Source: Cycas panzhihuaensis (taxonomy: Eukaryota; Cycadophyta). From it: a stretch of DNA of 64,000 bases. Shown in pieces: positions 43,080 to 56,369 of the stretch. The notes under the pieces were generated by a model, which saw nothing but the letters and a program-made list of their open reading frames with translations, did no database searches and was not told the DNA's origin. The stretch spans positions 209,257,741 to 209,321,740 of the forward strand of contig CM041465.1 in the NCBI GenBank assembly GCA_023213395.1, in the 5' to 3' direction. The position numbers and the translations under genes are program-made. How positions within the stretch are numbered: the stretch's first letter is position 1; each line of letters starts with the position of its first letter.

Positions 43080-44690
43080 TTTTAATACATATGTCTAAAT
43101 ATTCTTCTAGTATTAGGATTAATTTTCTTTCCTAATTTATTTCTAGTAATTTTGTTTGCTAAGGTATTTCAACCCCTATCTTTTGCTTAAGATGTGGAAT
43201 GTGAAACATGTCATGATTACTCCTATTAGGTAAATTTAATGCATAAGCAACTTTACCAATTCTATGACAAATCAGATAAGGATTATAAAACTTGGGAGCT
43301 AGTTTACTTTAAGTGGAATCTTTGAGGGACATTTGCTTATGAGGTTGGACTTTAACATAAGCTTAATATCCTATCTAAATTTATTAGTATGATTGATGTT
43401 AATCAACTTGGAGTTTCATTTTTATACATGTTGATTCTAATCATTCCTTAAGGACTTATATAATTTTGTGAGATTATAATAATAATTAATATACTACTAG
43501 AACTTTATTATAAAATGAATTATGTTACTATAAGAATATAGGATTATACCTATATAGTGTTATAAAAGGAGCCATTTTAATAGATATATAAAAGGTTGTG
43601 TTATACTATTATTTTGTTAAGGTAAGCTATTATTTCCATCAAGTGGGATTTTTAAAAGCAAAAGTATGTAAATAGCCTTCTAGAAATTTATTAATTACCT
43701 TAGTGTGACCATCAATTTATGGGTAATAAGTTGTACTCATTGTCAAGGTCATACCCGCATACCTAAATAACTCTTTCCAAAAGTTACTCACAAAATTTGG
43801 ATTTGGATCACTCACAATGACTTTTTGATGTCCATGGAGTCAAAAAATAGACTTCATAAAAACATTTGTCATTTGCCTTGCATTGAATGTTAATTGAATT
43901 CCTATAAAATGAGTATATTTTGTTAGCCTATTATAGCCATAAAAATATATTTTATCCCTTTTGGTTTAGGAAGTCTAGTTATAAAATCCATAGATATTTT
44001 TTCTAATTTTCCATTTAATACATGCAATGGTTATCATATGCCATGAGTGGCTATATATTTTTTTTATGAGATTGACAAATATCACATTATATCACAAACT
44101 ATTATGTATCTTTTTTCATTCCTTTTTAGTAAAAAGATTGGCATACCTTAGGTAAGTTTTAAAGAATCTAATAGGACTAGTAGTGGGCACCAAGTGACTT
44201 TCCTTGAGAATTATTTTTTTGGATTTGAATTTTGGGGTTAAGTAAATATGACTCCTTATATTAGATGATATTGTTTCTCTATGTGTATTTATTAGAATGT
44301 ACCATCCCGTTTTGTAGCTTGGTTATTGTATCTTGGGTTTTATTTCTTTAATATTTTTAACTTTCACATCATATATTTAAGAAGGAATGATTATGATAGT
44401 AATACATAACTTAAACTTTTCATTATGTTTGATAATACATCAACCATTATGTTTCCCTTGCCCATTTTATAAAGCATTTTAAAATTGAATACTTGGATTT
44501 TTCTAACCTATTTTTATTTCTTAGGGGTTAGTATACTTTGATATAAGAAGTATTTTAAGCTATTGTGATTAGTTTGGACAAAATATTTGCTTCACAATAG
44601 ATATTATCTCTATTTGACTAATGCATGTATTATTGCTAGTATTTATTTAGCATAAGTAGATTTCAATTATTCATGAGGATTTATGTTACA
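43080..44690 (-). pseudogene. Gypsy fragment N: RNase H and integrase
   Basis: Minus strand, right to left: RNase H end (ILAIIHALVK, TNHNSLKYFL, KIQVFNF, YKMGKGN), zinc ligands CDICQSHK near 44070, integrase core with ISMDFITRLPKPKG, LTKYTHFIG, LHGHQKVIVSDPNPNFVSNF, MSTTYYP and VINKFLEGYL, then GPY/F text APKFYNPYLICHRIGKVAY and NHDMFHIPHLK near 43160-43320. The canonical order RH-IN is kept. No RT, gag or LTR is found around it. Gypsy remnant, opposite strand to K and L. Confidence 0.8.
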
Positions 44691-47600
44691 ATTAACAAGT
44701 AACAAATAATAAATAAGTATAAATGAATTAATGAGGTATGTAAGATAAGCAATAAATGACCATAAGATAAAGCATGTAATCACACATGATATTAACTAGT
44801 GGAAAATAATTATTTCTAAAATATTATATTAATAATAAATATATACTTATAGTGCAAGGTCATCTCATTATTGACTATTAACTTTTGAGAACCCTTATGT
44901 CCACCAATGGGACAAAATATGAATGAGTAAGTATATGCATACATTTTAATAGTGCTTACATTTTAATATTAAGAGAGTGGCGAGACCTAACACCACTTAC
45001 ATTATTTTACAATGAAGCAATTAAACATTACTATAACATTTCTACCCTATAATATTTAATTACAAAAAAATATATAATCTTGAAAAAGGAATTTGTTAGA
45101 TCAAACTATTTCACCTATATCATCATTGATTTAGGAATATGCTATCTATGTAGCTAAGTTAAAAATCTTTATCTTCAAATCTTCATAAAAATTTGTTAGT
45201 TCATAAAGAGGAGTACTACCTCTTTCTTCATAAGCTATTAAGATAATTAGTTTGTAAATTTGTTTATGTTCATATAAAGAAAGTTTCATTTATAAAACCA
45301 CATGGGTAACTAACCACTGTGACTACTAGTTCTATAGGTAACTCCTTCAAATATGTGGTCAAACATTCTAGGAATAGATTATACTACCTAGCTAGATAAA
45401 TGAGTTGAGTAGCAAGGGTATCATAAGCTCTTACTCCTTACAAATGGGTACCAAATAACTTCTTTAATAATAAGAGCTGAGAATATGCAAAGAACTCTAT
45501 CATCTAAATATAATGGAACTCTACCTTTCAACACTACGGAACTTTACCCTTCAACACCACCACCTTAATTAATGTTGTTCCTTTGTGCATATATATTCTA
45601 GCAATCAATAATATCCATCATACATCACACTATCTAGCTTTGTAATTAAAATAATTTTTATTTCTCTCTAATTTTCATGACATTTTGACAATAAATAAGT
45701 TCTCTAGAACTTATAAAAAAATATTTAACATAAGATTTTATAATTTCCTAAATCTTTATCAATGTAAAAATATAGAGCTAAAAAAAAATACATAGATTAG
45801 TTTTTTTTTTTCTCCTAAAATTAATCTCAAGATGGCCAAGTTTAAAAGTCAATGTGTTAAATGTCTTAAAAATTACTTAAAACTATCTTTATTAATTTTG
45901 ACCTATAATAAATATATCAAATTTTCACCAAAAAATACTCATATAACCACTCATTCTATTCACATTTGAGTCTAGTTTTTTATGATAAAAAAGAAACTAA
46001 ATTTCACTACCTATAGAAAAACTATGATAAAAAAATTATCAATAACTTATAAAATAAAGTTTTCTCAAAAAAATAAGTTATCCCCTTTCATAAATAGGGT
46101 GTTGATTGCATGTGAGACTTCCATGTGACTATGTGGCTTTTGCAAAGGGGTTTGGTGGACTTAAAGAAATCATCCAATTTAATTAAATTGATAATAAACC
46201 TTTGAAAAAAAATATTTTCTTATAAAAAAATAAACACCATTGCCATTGAGCTTACATGTAAGTCTACATAAGTTTGACTAAGAAAAAACTAGGCATTTTT
46301 GGTCAAATATGAAATCTAATCTCTCAAATAGAGATGCCCAAATCTAATATAGCTTCTCAAAGGTTCAAAATACTAGATAAGTAATGAAGAGTATTACACT
46401 GTTCTCTAATAAAAATAATAAGCCCTAAGGGTTTGATGAAGACTACATGATTGTTTGGCAAAATCATGAGGCTTTATTACACCTATTTTGGTTATGAAAT
46501 ATCAAATATACCTTAAATCAATTATCAGCCATTAGTTGTAGTGATTAAAATATAGTAAGAGATATGCCAAGATTATTTTAAGTTGCCCATACTCAAGACA
46601 AATCCATTCAACATTATTTTATTAAATAAAAGAGTTCCCATTTTTAATAAGCATGTAAGTAATAACCAAACTTGTTATAGTACCAAAGTCTTATCACCCT
46701 TCCCCTGGAATTTTAATCATGTGAAACAAATTCATGCCTATAATTTTCAAACAAATGGATCCAAAGCCCTTTTATCAAGCATTATTAATAACAAACCCTC
46801 ATGTGAAAAAAATAAGTCTATGAGTTATAATAAATACCTACTACAATAACTTGATATATTGCAACAAATTGATACATTACATTTTTTAACATATGAAATA
46901 CTTCTTTATAATGATAGGATTATGAGTTTCTTGGATCTCTATTATTCTTCATATAGGCATTTCAAAAACTACTTCAAGAACTATTAATGACCAAAGGAAA
47001 GTTCCAATCTGTTTCAATTCAGTAATGTTTTCAATGGCCCTATTAGTAGATCCTTAAATATGTTTGTTTATTTTTCTATAATATCCTACATGTCATATGA
47101 TATTAAATCATCATTAAACTCTTTTTCTAGAGAAAACATCTAGCAATGAATCTGAAATATCCCATTTTTAATGACTCCATTTTCTAGAATGATACGAATT
47201 GTGTTTCAGATGGAGTGAAGCCTTACAGTGTGCAAATCTTCCCTTTATATTTGAATCTTATGAACAATTTATCTAGACTTAATACTATCACACCCAATGT
47301 TCGTAGCCATCAGAAACTTAACATAACATCCATATGCCCATTTATAATTGCATACATGTGTGTCTTTAAAGAATATTCTCTCATTGCTAGTTCAACCCTT
47401 TGATATATTCCTCCACATTTAATAAATCATCCATTAGTGATCATTACTTGAAATTAATTAGTAGGGTAAGTGTACTTCTTGATTCTTTCTATACATTGCT
47501 TGTTGTTTTAATCAACAAAGTCCCTTTTGACATCAACTAGGTCTCTTGCCTTATCTTGTTTGTTGTTGGGACTTGGTTGCATGACTGCTTGGTATGATGA

Positions 47601-47890
47601 TTAGATATCTACGATTTGATTGTGCTTATGTTGGACTATTATTAGTACTTATGATGTAAATATCATAAAGTGCTTACTAAAATGGCATATTCTAACTTCC
47701 TCCAAAGCTTAGCCTTGCCCTTATTTTCACCTTTTCATCATCTCTTCTATTGGATAATTCTTCATTGAATAGTCATTGTTGATCCTTGAACTCCTAACTT
47801 TACTCTGTTTACTCTATTGTTGGCATCATGGTTCACCTTTTCACCAACCACTATCTTATTCTTTGTGAATTTTTACGAAGATACCATAGT
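44691..47890. other. Gene-poor stretch, nothing recognised
   Basis: 3.2 kb of AT-rich sequence without a recognisable domain. Frames such as 46583-46849 (88 codons) and 47215-47403 (62 codons) have no motif and ordinary AT-rich composition. A short imperfect direct duplication, 'ttcaacac..c' with 'gaactttaccc', lies at 45521-45565. Confidence 0.5.
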
Positions 47891-47899
47891 TTTTCACCA

Positions 47900-48090
47900 T
47901 TTTAGGTTGGTTATGTTTTTCATTATAGGTCACTTTTTTTGGCCTACCCAAGAACGTGACATACTTAATAAAATATGAACTTCAAGTTAGTCACATTTTT
48001 AGTACTTTCTTATGTCATGTTTTTTATTATACCTTGTATTTTTCATTATAGCTCATGTTTTTCATTGTAGATCATGTTTTTCTCAGATTC
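47900..48090 (+). repeat. Imperfect short repeats 'catgtttttcatta'
   Basis: Four to five imperfect copies of a unit like CATGTTTTTCATTATAG lie between about 47909 and 48080. Looks like local slippage; no function suggested. Confidence 0.45.
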
Positions 48091-49058
48091 TTGCAAAAAT
48101 AAATGGTAGATTTTTTTTTGTCATGTGAGCATTACTTTTTGTGAAATGACAAACCTACCTTCTTATTGTTTTCTTACTTCTTCCTCTCATTCTCTGTTCT
48201 ATAAATCTTACTCATTTTCTTAAGAAATTGGGAGAGAATTTTGTGACTCTTGTGACTTTCATCAACCAAGTTTGGTGTGATTAGAGCTTAGAGAGTTGAC
48301 ATATTAGAAAAAATTATAGGGCTTAAGGCTATACTTCCTTAGCTTTGGCCCATTCTCTTCTTAACTCCCTTCTTCTGCTCTTCTTTCCTCTTCACCCCCT
48401 CTAGCAATCTCCTTTCTTTCCTAAGTGCCTTCACCTTGAAATATTCTTGTTTAGCTTAACCTTTTTTTAGGGCTTGCTTTAGAGAATTTTTAGGAAGCTA
48501 TGCATTGATCTAAGGCACTCTTTAGTTTCCCCTATAACATTTGCAATCTCGAAAAAGGTAAGTAGTTAGATTTTATACAAATAAATATTAGTTCTTGTTT
48601 CTTTGACAGATGAATATTTGCCTTCTCTTATTTCCATGAATATGACAGGATGTATAATTAATATGTAAAGGTGTTGAGGTAAATCTTCTTACTTTCCTCT
48701 TAATCTTTTTGTGATTTATTAAGCTTTAGCCTAGTTTTCTTTTCCTTTCTTTGTATAAGATAATAGGACGATACTCTCAAGGTTAAAGGTCTTCCCTCAC
48801 AACTAAGGAGAGCTCACCAAAATAAGCCTTATTGCTCAAAAGACCCTAGGAAGAAGAGGAGTCTTCCTTGTAGAGTGAGATAAAAGGAAGTCTCGAACTC
48901 TTCCTCATAGAGTTTTGAACTTCCTTATTCCTTCATCCTTTCTTAGTTCTTTTTCTTAAAAGAAGAAGAAGAAGAAAGAAAGGGTGTAATAAAAATAGTA
49001 TATGCATTTTTCTAAGCTATCAATATTAACAATAGTTTATGGTTTCCTAAATTTATCC
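48091..49058. other. Non-coding stretch before the inverted repeat
   Basis: No gene. Pyrimidine-rich on the plus strand (48340-48440) with a GA-rich run (48958-48984). Confidence 0.4.
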
Positions 49059-49759
49059 AAAGCAAAAATCAATATCATTTCATGCATATCAACAATTTGA
49101 GACAAGAGTAAACCTCCTCTTATTGTACCATTACATATAAAGAATAAGAGGTAGGCCATTCGTTAACCTTTTTTTCTAAATCCCTTATGTTTCTTTTACT
49201 TCAAGAAGAATTAAAAAAGAAAGAGAAAGGAAAGAAGTGAATGAGAGTTTTGACGTCTTGTTAAAGGAGTTTTGGTTTACGTGACTAGGATAATTGTATG
49301 TGCATTTGAAAGTACCCATCCTCTTATCTTTAGATGTTTATTAAGTAATAAATGCATCTATGCATACATGCCTTTTTTCCCTTTATATATATACATAGAT
49401 GCATACATGCCTTTTTTCCCTTTATATATATATATATATATATAAGAGGGAAAAAAGGCATGTATGCATAGATGCATTTATTACTTAATAAACATCTAAA
49501 GATAAGAGGATGGGTACTTTCAAATGCACATACAATTATCCTAGTTACGTAAACCAAAACTCCTTTAACAAGACATCAAAACTCTCATTCACTTCTTTCT
49601 TTTTTAATTCTTCTTGAAGTAAAAGAAACATAAGGGATTTAGAAAAAAAGGTTAAAGAATGGCCTACCTCTTATTCTTTATATGTAATGGTACAATAAGA
49701 GGAGGTTCACTCTTGTCTCAAATTGTTGATATGCATGAAATGATATTGATTTTTGCTTT
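49059..49759. repeat. Large near-perfect inverted repeat (hairpin)
   Basis: Left arm 49059-49387 pairs with right arm 49445-49759; the loop (49388-49444) is mostly TA repeats with one extra copy of a 'gcatacatgccttttttccc' block. By eye the arms differ at about four or five substitutions and one 11-12-bp indel, much closer than any LTR pair here except C. Outer ends are AAAGCAAAAATC and GATTTTTGCTTT. A further partial copy of the inner block lies at 49785-49812. No LTR, no recognised transposon ends, no protein. A transcript would fold into one long stem. Confidence 0.85.
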
Positions 49760-51079
49760 ATATATATATATATATATATAAGGTAAAAAAGGCATTTATG
49801 CATAGATGCATTGAGTAAAGTCATCTAACCTATTTTTTCAAGTGCTTTATTAGATTAATTACTACTTATTGCTTGTATTCAAGGGGAAATTACATCCTAA
49901 ACTTATATTTAGGGATTTATTTCTTTTGTATGATCCCCTAAGGTTAGGTCTCATCCATCCAATTAGAACTTGCTTAACCACTCAAGATTTTGCATCCCTG
50001 GTGTACAAGTTTATTCTTTCTTAGGGACAAATACCTCTTACCACAAGAAGAATTTTGATCAATCAGGACTTAACATCCTTGGTATACAAACCTTCTCTTT
50101 CTAAGGATTGATATTCTTATCATGTTTTAAACACCAAAGGTGTCATCTTATCATCATAATTTGGGTTGAGAGTGGCTCTCTCTTCTCTCTTTTATTCACC
50201 TATAAGTGCTAGAACCTACTAGAATTAGACATGGATATGCCCAGGTTGTCCATCCTCATAAGTCGATCATCACTAGGTAACGGAATCCCTAATAACTAAC
50301 CCTTCATAAGATCATTAATCCATGGTCCAAGCTCTCTCTAATCCTTGCACTTGTTAGTCCTCTTGTTCCTTAGTTAAACTGTCATACTCTTTCTATTTTA
50401 AAGTGGGATAATAGTCTAAGATAAGACATCACCCTTAGGAGGACATTGGGGTAGATGAGTAAGAAGCCAAGGATATTTTTTTATTAGTGTAAGGACCCAA
50501 TGATCCTTCCATTAATTAGAAGTTTGCTTGTTACCTTCCCCAAGTTAAAGGGGACTCAGATTGTGTTATTTGCTTGATTTAGATTATTACATTCATTTCT
50601 TTAGTTTGTATTTTCTTATAAATACTTAAGTAGACAAGTAACAATTTTGTCCTTTTCACTTATTCGACACATGATTAAAGAGTCATTCCTTCTCCCTAGG
50701 GGAAGGGTCAAGGATTCGCTCGATTCATTTCACCTTCACGTTCCTTTTCATAAGGATCATTTACCTAAGGTCTCTTTAGTGACTTACCTTAAAGTTTGAC
50801 ATCATTCTAGAAACTATACTAGGGAGCTTATAGAGCTTCCTAGTTACTTGATTAGTTCTTCTTGTTATTTGAACCTTTCTTAAGGATACATTCATGCATT
50901 TTGTCTTTCTATTTGAGCCTTTCTTAAGGCATATATTCATGTATTTTGTCTCATTTACCTTTCTTTTTACCATTTAAGCAAAATAATCTTCATCGATCAC
51001 ACTCTATTCCTTTATCCATATGAGTGATATTTACTCACTTTCTTCATGCTTATATTTTGTATTCTCTATAGATCCCTTT
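49760..51079. other. Non-coding stretch, probable leader of L
   Basis: TA repeat at 49760-49780, then 1.3 kb without recognised domains. Position before gag of L suggests an element leader or 5' LTR, but I could not match it to a second copy near 57500-59688. Confidence 0.35.
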
Positions 51080-53440
51080 TGTACTTATCCTAGCTGATCT
51101 AAGAGAATTCAAGGCCTTCCTCCTGAAGGCCCATCCTTATCTTCTCAAGCTATTGCTCTCGCCTTACATGAGGGTTACATAACTTTAATCATTAACCTTA
51201 ACACTCTAACTATGCCTCTAGACATTACCAATCCATTTGAGTATGATGAAGAACCACTCTTGAACGAGTTCCCTATGAGAAAGGCATTTAACCCATTTGA
51301 GAATGCATCTTTGGAATAAAATACCATGCCTTTATATAGCCATTATGTGGATCATGTGAGGTCCATCCTCCATAACAAAACATATGGGGCATGTGTGGCA
51401 CGTCCTCCTCCCACTATAGTATATCCCTTTGAGAAAGTTATGGGTATTGCCACCTCAACCTGCGCTTGCTTATACATCACTATCTAGGAGCAAGGAGACC
51501 ATATACCTCTACTTCATCCATCCATATCTGCATCTCAAGGCACCAATGAATAATCATGCTTAGGGTCTTCAAAATACATATTCCATGGCTCAACAATCCA
51601 CTCCTCTATTAGAAACTTCTTAGTTGGGTCCCCAAGGGAGACCTATTCTCCCTACTTATGATGTTGGACCTAGTGCTTATCTCCTACATTGATATACTCC
51701 TCATCCATTACCTAAACATATTCACACATTTATTAGAGGCAACCATCCTTCACAAGATAGACCCTTTACATAGGTTGACCAAATACAAGTTCCTACTACT
51801 CAGTTTCCTATAGCCTTTAAATATCTTCACACACCTATCCCACATTGTCAATCTATCCAAAATTGGTTAATCCCACACAACCTTCCTACATGTTGGGTGT
51901 GGGCTATCAACTCCCATAGTTATATTCCATACAACCATAGCACATCCCCACTTCCTCTCATAACCCAACCCCTATATTTAATTAGTGGGGTTATTCAATC
52001 TTTTAGTTATAGGATATGTACTCCCCACATATCTCATCACTTAGGGAGCTTCATCTTGGAGGGGGCATCCACTCCCCATATTCCCACTGGACCCTACTTT
52101 GGACTTGTGGAGTCTCATCCTCATCCTTCTTATCCTATGTATCCCACTTATGTTGGAGCATCTAGATACCTTACACCTACCCAAATAGTTCCTCAACCAT
52201 CCTTATCTTTAAGGGCTAGAAAGTCATATATATATTATGAAAGAAGTCCCTTTCCATAGGAGATCTTTCTATGCTACCTCCCTTCATACCCAAACTACCT
52301 AATCTCACAGGGGAGTCAACTCAAGACTTAATAACCTATGTGTAGGCCTTTACACTTGCATGTGTTTATTACTTTCCTTATGACTCTGGATAATACAGCT
52401 CTTTCCTAAGACACTTTAAGGCAATGCTTTGTGGTGGTTCTATCAAGTAAAGCTAGGATCCATCTGCTCCCTTTAGCAACCAGTTGACACTTTCATTTGC
52501 TATGTTGATATCACTTACCATTTTAAAACTAGGACCAAAGCCTTTCTCTCCATCAAATAAGGAGCAAAGAAGTCTTCTTGTGTCTTTGTTTGTTACTTTT
52601 AAGGCTTTAGTGCATGCTTCTCATGCCTCCTTAGATAATGATCTCCTCTATAACTTATTCATTGGTGCCTTGAGATGCCATATCTACCTAGAAGTTCTCA
52701 AGTTAATACCTACATATTATGAGGATACAATCAAGAAATGTCATGCTTTTAAGGCCTTTGAAATCTAGTCATAGGTTAAAAAGTTAACTAAACCCCTTAT
52801 CTCTAAGGACAAATCTAGCCCTTCTTTGGATTCAAAATCCTCTTAGGGCGATCGTACATATGATCATTTTAGTTCTACTATTTAGGCCCTTAAAAGGTTA
52901 ATCAACATCAAATTACAAGTTGACTTCCCTCTTGCTCCTTAACTTAAAAGGGAAGCAAGAGTTATCTAATTTACAAAGTAAAAGAAGGGCCAAACCCCTA
53001 ACATGCCCCATCCTAAGAAAGGGCCATGGTACTCCTATCATAAAACTAATACAAATAATTATGAGGATTATAATAAGCTTAAGGCTACACTTTACATTGG
53101 TCAGCTCAATGACAAGCCCATATCTTAACCCAATCAAGACCACTTGATCCATAAAGGCCCATTGCCTAAGCATACTAAGAAAGGTCTTGAAGACAAGGGG
53201 AAGGCCAAATCTTGGGATGTTAATAATGACTCTGACTTAGATATTGATCCCATAAGTAAAAGACCTTCTCCACCCAAACATGACCCTAAGAAGGCTAATA
53301 CTCAAAGTAAACCTCAACTAAGAGAAAGAGAACCTAAAAATACCATTAACATGGTAGAAACTCTTAAAGCTCCTCCATCATCTAAACTCATCAATGAAGA
53401 GCCTTTACCTAAAGCCAAATTATTTGATGTCCTTCCATAG
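51080..53440 (+). pseudogene. Gypsy element L gag
   Basis: An N-terminal reading from about 51080 gives ALALHEGYITLI, MPLDITNPFEYDEEPLLNEF and HYVDHVRSILHNKTYG. A Pro/Tyr/His-rich region with PYPMYPTY-like text covers 51897-52259. The gag domain at about 52300-52770 shows LTGES.QDLITYV, YFPYDSG, then DNDLLYNLFIGALRCHIYLE. A Lys/Pro-rich linker (53144-53440: KHDPKKANTQSKPQLRERE) leads to protease. Frames change several times. Nucleocapsid precursor of an Athila/Tat-like gypsy by layout; the lineage is not certain. Confidence 0.65.
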
Positions 53441-54879
53441 TTACCAATTAGATCCATTCATTTTAGGTCTATCTTGCAATTTAGAAAAGTGGGTTCTTTT
53501 TCTCTTATTAAGGAATTAAAAATCATTTTATCTAGAATCTCAGTCATCAACCTTTTTAAGAGTTGCCCTAATCAAAGATAGCTCCTCCTTGATCCTCTTA
53601 GAGTGCCAAGGCTACCAATTCACCTAATGAACCCAATTTAGTCTTTGATCTCACCACATTACTTATTGACTAAGAAAGAAATCATAATGAAACAACTCTT
53701 TTTCATATTAAGATTATGAGGGAATGTATTAAGATCAAAAGATGCATTGCGGATCAAGGTTCTTTAGACAATGTTATACCTTTACACTTTTTAGAAGATT
53801 TGAAGATCTCAGCTTGTGAACTAGTCAATTGGGTCTATAAGGTTATAGCAAAACCAAAAAACCTAGATTGGTCAAGTTATTCTTCCACTTACTTAAGTAG
53901 GTAATACTATTATGGCTAAGGTCACCATCATTGACTTTGACCTTGAATTCAACGTATTGCTTAGTTAATCATAGATTATCCAAATGTTAGTAGTTTGTTC
54001 ATCACTCTTCAATGAGCTCAAGTTTATTCATGAGGGTGAGTAAGTTCAAAGTCATTAAGCATAAGAACAAACCCATTTAGAAGTCAGTATCTTTGGTCAA
54101 GACCATCCAAGAAGAGAGAGAATCTTCTATCTTATTTATCTCTTTAGGGTTCAGATAATATTTTAACATGGAATCACGTCTCCACTATAATCAAGAAGAA
54201 ACAAAAGAAGTTCACATGATTACCATTATTTCTACATATAATAATCTTGTTTGTAATCATGTGGAATCAATTAGAATTTCTTCCTTACCTATGGACTCCC
54301 CACTCATGCCACATCCCAATTGGGCGTGAGGTCATAGTCTGATTTACTTACTTAACTTGACTAAAGCCTCTCTATCTAAATGGCCCTTTCACAATAGATT
54401 ACTACCCTCATTGACACCATTCCCCTCCTTGCTCTTATCGCAGGAGCCAACCACCTTTGACCAACCTTTTCTTTCTTCTCCTCGTGAAGGAAGCTTAATT
54501 CCTAAGGATGTCTTCCACCTTGACCATCTTGAGAATGATGAGGCTATTCTTGAACATATGGTGGGAGTTTCACTAAATCTTCTACCCAATCACCATAAGC
54601 TTAGTTTCTTCAAATATATTCAACTTAAGTCATCTTTAGTAAATCAAGATCAAAATGTACCTACATCTACTCTGCTACTTAACCCAACCGCACCTCACTT
54701 CGAGGAGGGAAATTCCATGCTTATGGAAGACACTATTGATATCAAGCTTAGGATTAATGAGAAACATAGAATAATTAAGGTAGGAGCTAGTTGTTTCTCC
54801 TTTGAGATTCAATAGTTGAAATATCTCTTTATTGAATTCTCTTCTATCTTCACATGGGACTACAATGATATGAAAGGCT
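53441..54879 (+). pseudogene. Element L protease and linker
   Basis: Protease near 53716-53900: CIADQGSLDNVIPLHFLEDL, matching the LIDSGSS.N.LP...L site of gypsy retropepsins with DQG for DSG. The linker at 54357-54815 reads VFHLDHLENDEAILEHMVG, LPNHHKLSFFKYIQL, APHFEEGNSMLMEDTIDIKL and RIIKVG, and aligns directly with the repeated linker of K at 40386-40736 and 41925-42275, so K and L are one family. Confidence 0.7.
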
Positions 54880-56290
54880 TGCATTTGATATTGTAATTCA
54901 CAATATTACCACCATCCCCAAGGCCAAACCCAAGCATAAAAAATAAAGGCCCGTTCATCCTCAATTTTTCACTACCATCAAGTAAGAAGTTAAAAAACTC
55001 CTAAAGGTTGATTTCATTGAGAAAATAGACTACTCCTAATGGGTGTCTAACATTATTCCCATCACAAAGAAAAATATATCCATTTGCATCTATATTAACT
55101 TTTATGATATTAATGACTATTGTCTGAAGGACAACTTTGTTCTACCCTTTATTGATCAAATTTAGGACCAAACAACTAGATTTAAAGTAGCATCCTTCAT
55201 AGATGGCTTCTCTAGCTATAATTATATTTTTGCATCTCTCAAAGACTACCATGAAAATACTTTTCCCATCCCTTATGGAGCATTCACTTATAAAATCATG
55301 CCTTTAAGCCTAAAGAATGTTGGGGCTACTTACTAATGGGCTATGGTTTTTTCTTTCATGACTTGTTAGGAATTACTGTCATAATCTACTTTGATGATAT
55401 GTTGGGATTGTTGTGTCATTAAGAGAATTACATCCCTGATCTAAAAAGCATTTTTAAACATTGTCAAAAGTATCAACTTTATGCAAATGCCAACAAGTGT
55501 GTTTTTATAGTCACCTCTAGTAAGATGCTTGAAAATAATGTATCAAGAGATCATATCAAGATTGAACCCAATAAGGTCTTAGTTATTTGTGAAATGCCTC
55601 TACTTCACAACTAAAAATGAGTCAAATCCTTCCTTGGAAGGCCTAGGTTCTTGTTCCAGTTTCTTATTGACTTTGCTCTTAATACCAAAACCCTTACCAA
55701 CCTCCTTAAAAAGAGTGCCTCTCTTGCATGGACTTCATCCATGTAAGAATCCTTTAATAAACTTAAATAAGCCCTAATCTCAACCCCCACACTCGCCCCA
55801 CCATGCTTAGATAAATCTTTCATTCTATACACCTCTTTTACTAAAAGGTGTTTTAGAGTTATGTTAGCTCAAGAATATAAGTTTGGGTGTGAGAGAGTTA
55901 TTTATTTCATTAGTTACACTTTGGTTACTACAAAATTAAATTATACTTCATCTAAAAAAGAATGTTTAGCACTAGTGTTTGCAACCAAAAAGCTGCGTCA
56001 TTATCTACTAGGTAATACCACCCTTATCATTATACAATTAGACTCAGTCTGCCTTCTACTCATCAAAACTGATCTTACTATGTGGGTAGGTAAGTGGCCC
56101 TTACTATTACAAGAATTTATCTTATTAATGTTTCATATTAAGTCAAAGAAAAGGGTGGTGGTTGTCAAACAACTTGCTACAGCACCACTTCCTAATGATG
56201 ATCATGTTATCATTAATAACACTCTCCTAAATAAATACATTTTCCAAGTCAATGTTATTCCTAATAAATTAGACTGCTATAAAGACATCT
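54880..56290 (+). pseudogene. Element L reverse transcriptase and RNase H
   Basis: RT: EVKKLLKVDFIEKIDYS, WVSNIIPITKKN, INDYCLKDNFVLPFIDQI, VASFIDGFSSYNYIFASLKD, and palm motif YFDDM at 55387-55401 with both Asp kept. KYQLYANANKCVF and the thumb follow. RNase H: SFILYTSFTKRCFRVMLAQE, TSSKKECLALVFATKKLRHYL; the 143-codon open frame 55861-56292 ends it. The pol continues into integrase. Stops and frame changes throughout. Confidence 0.75.
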
Positions 56291-56369
56291 GAACCTACTT
56301 GTAGGATCAACATATCCTCTAGATTCCACTTCCAAAACGAGGAAATGAGTGACAATAACTACTTGACAG

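Noticed and set aside
46583-47403. Possible small host genes
   Set aside because: Frames of 62-88 codons with no recognised domain, splice pattern or codon bias; as likely by chance in AT-rich DNA.
47900-48090. Short repeats as a possible CRISPR-like or regulatory array
   Set aside because: Copies are imperfect, few and adjacent without regular spacers; simple slippage is enough, and CRISPR is not expected in plant nuclear DNA.
49330-49557. 75-codon minus-strand frame with repeated KGKKACMH text
   Set aside because: It runs across the loop of the inverted repeat and is made by the palindrome and TA repeats, not by coding selection.
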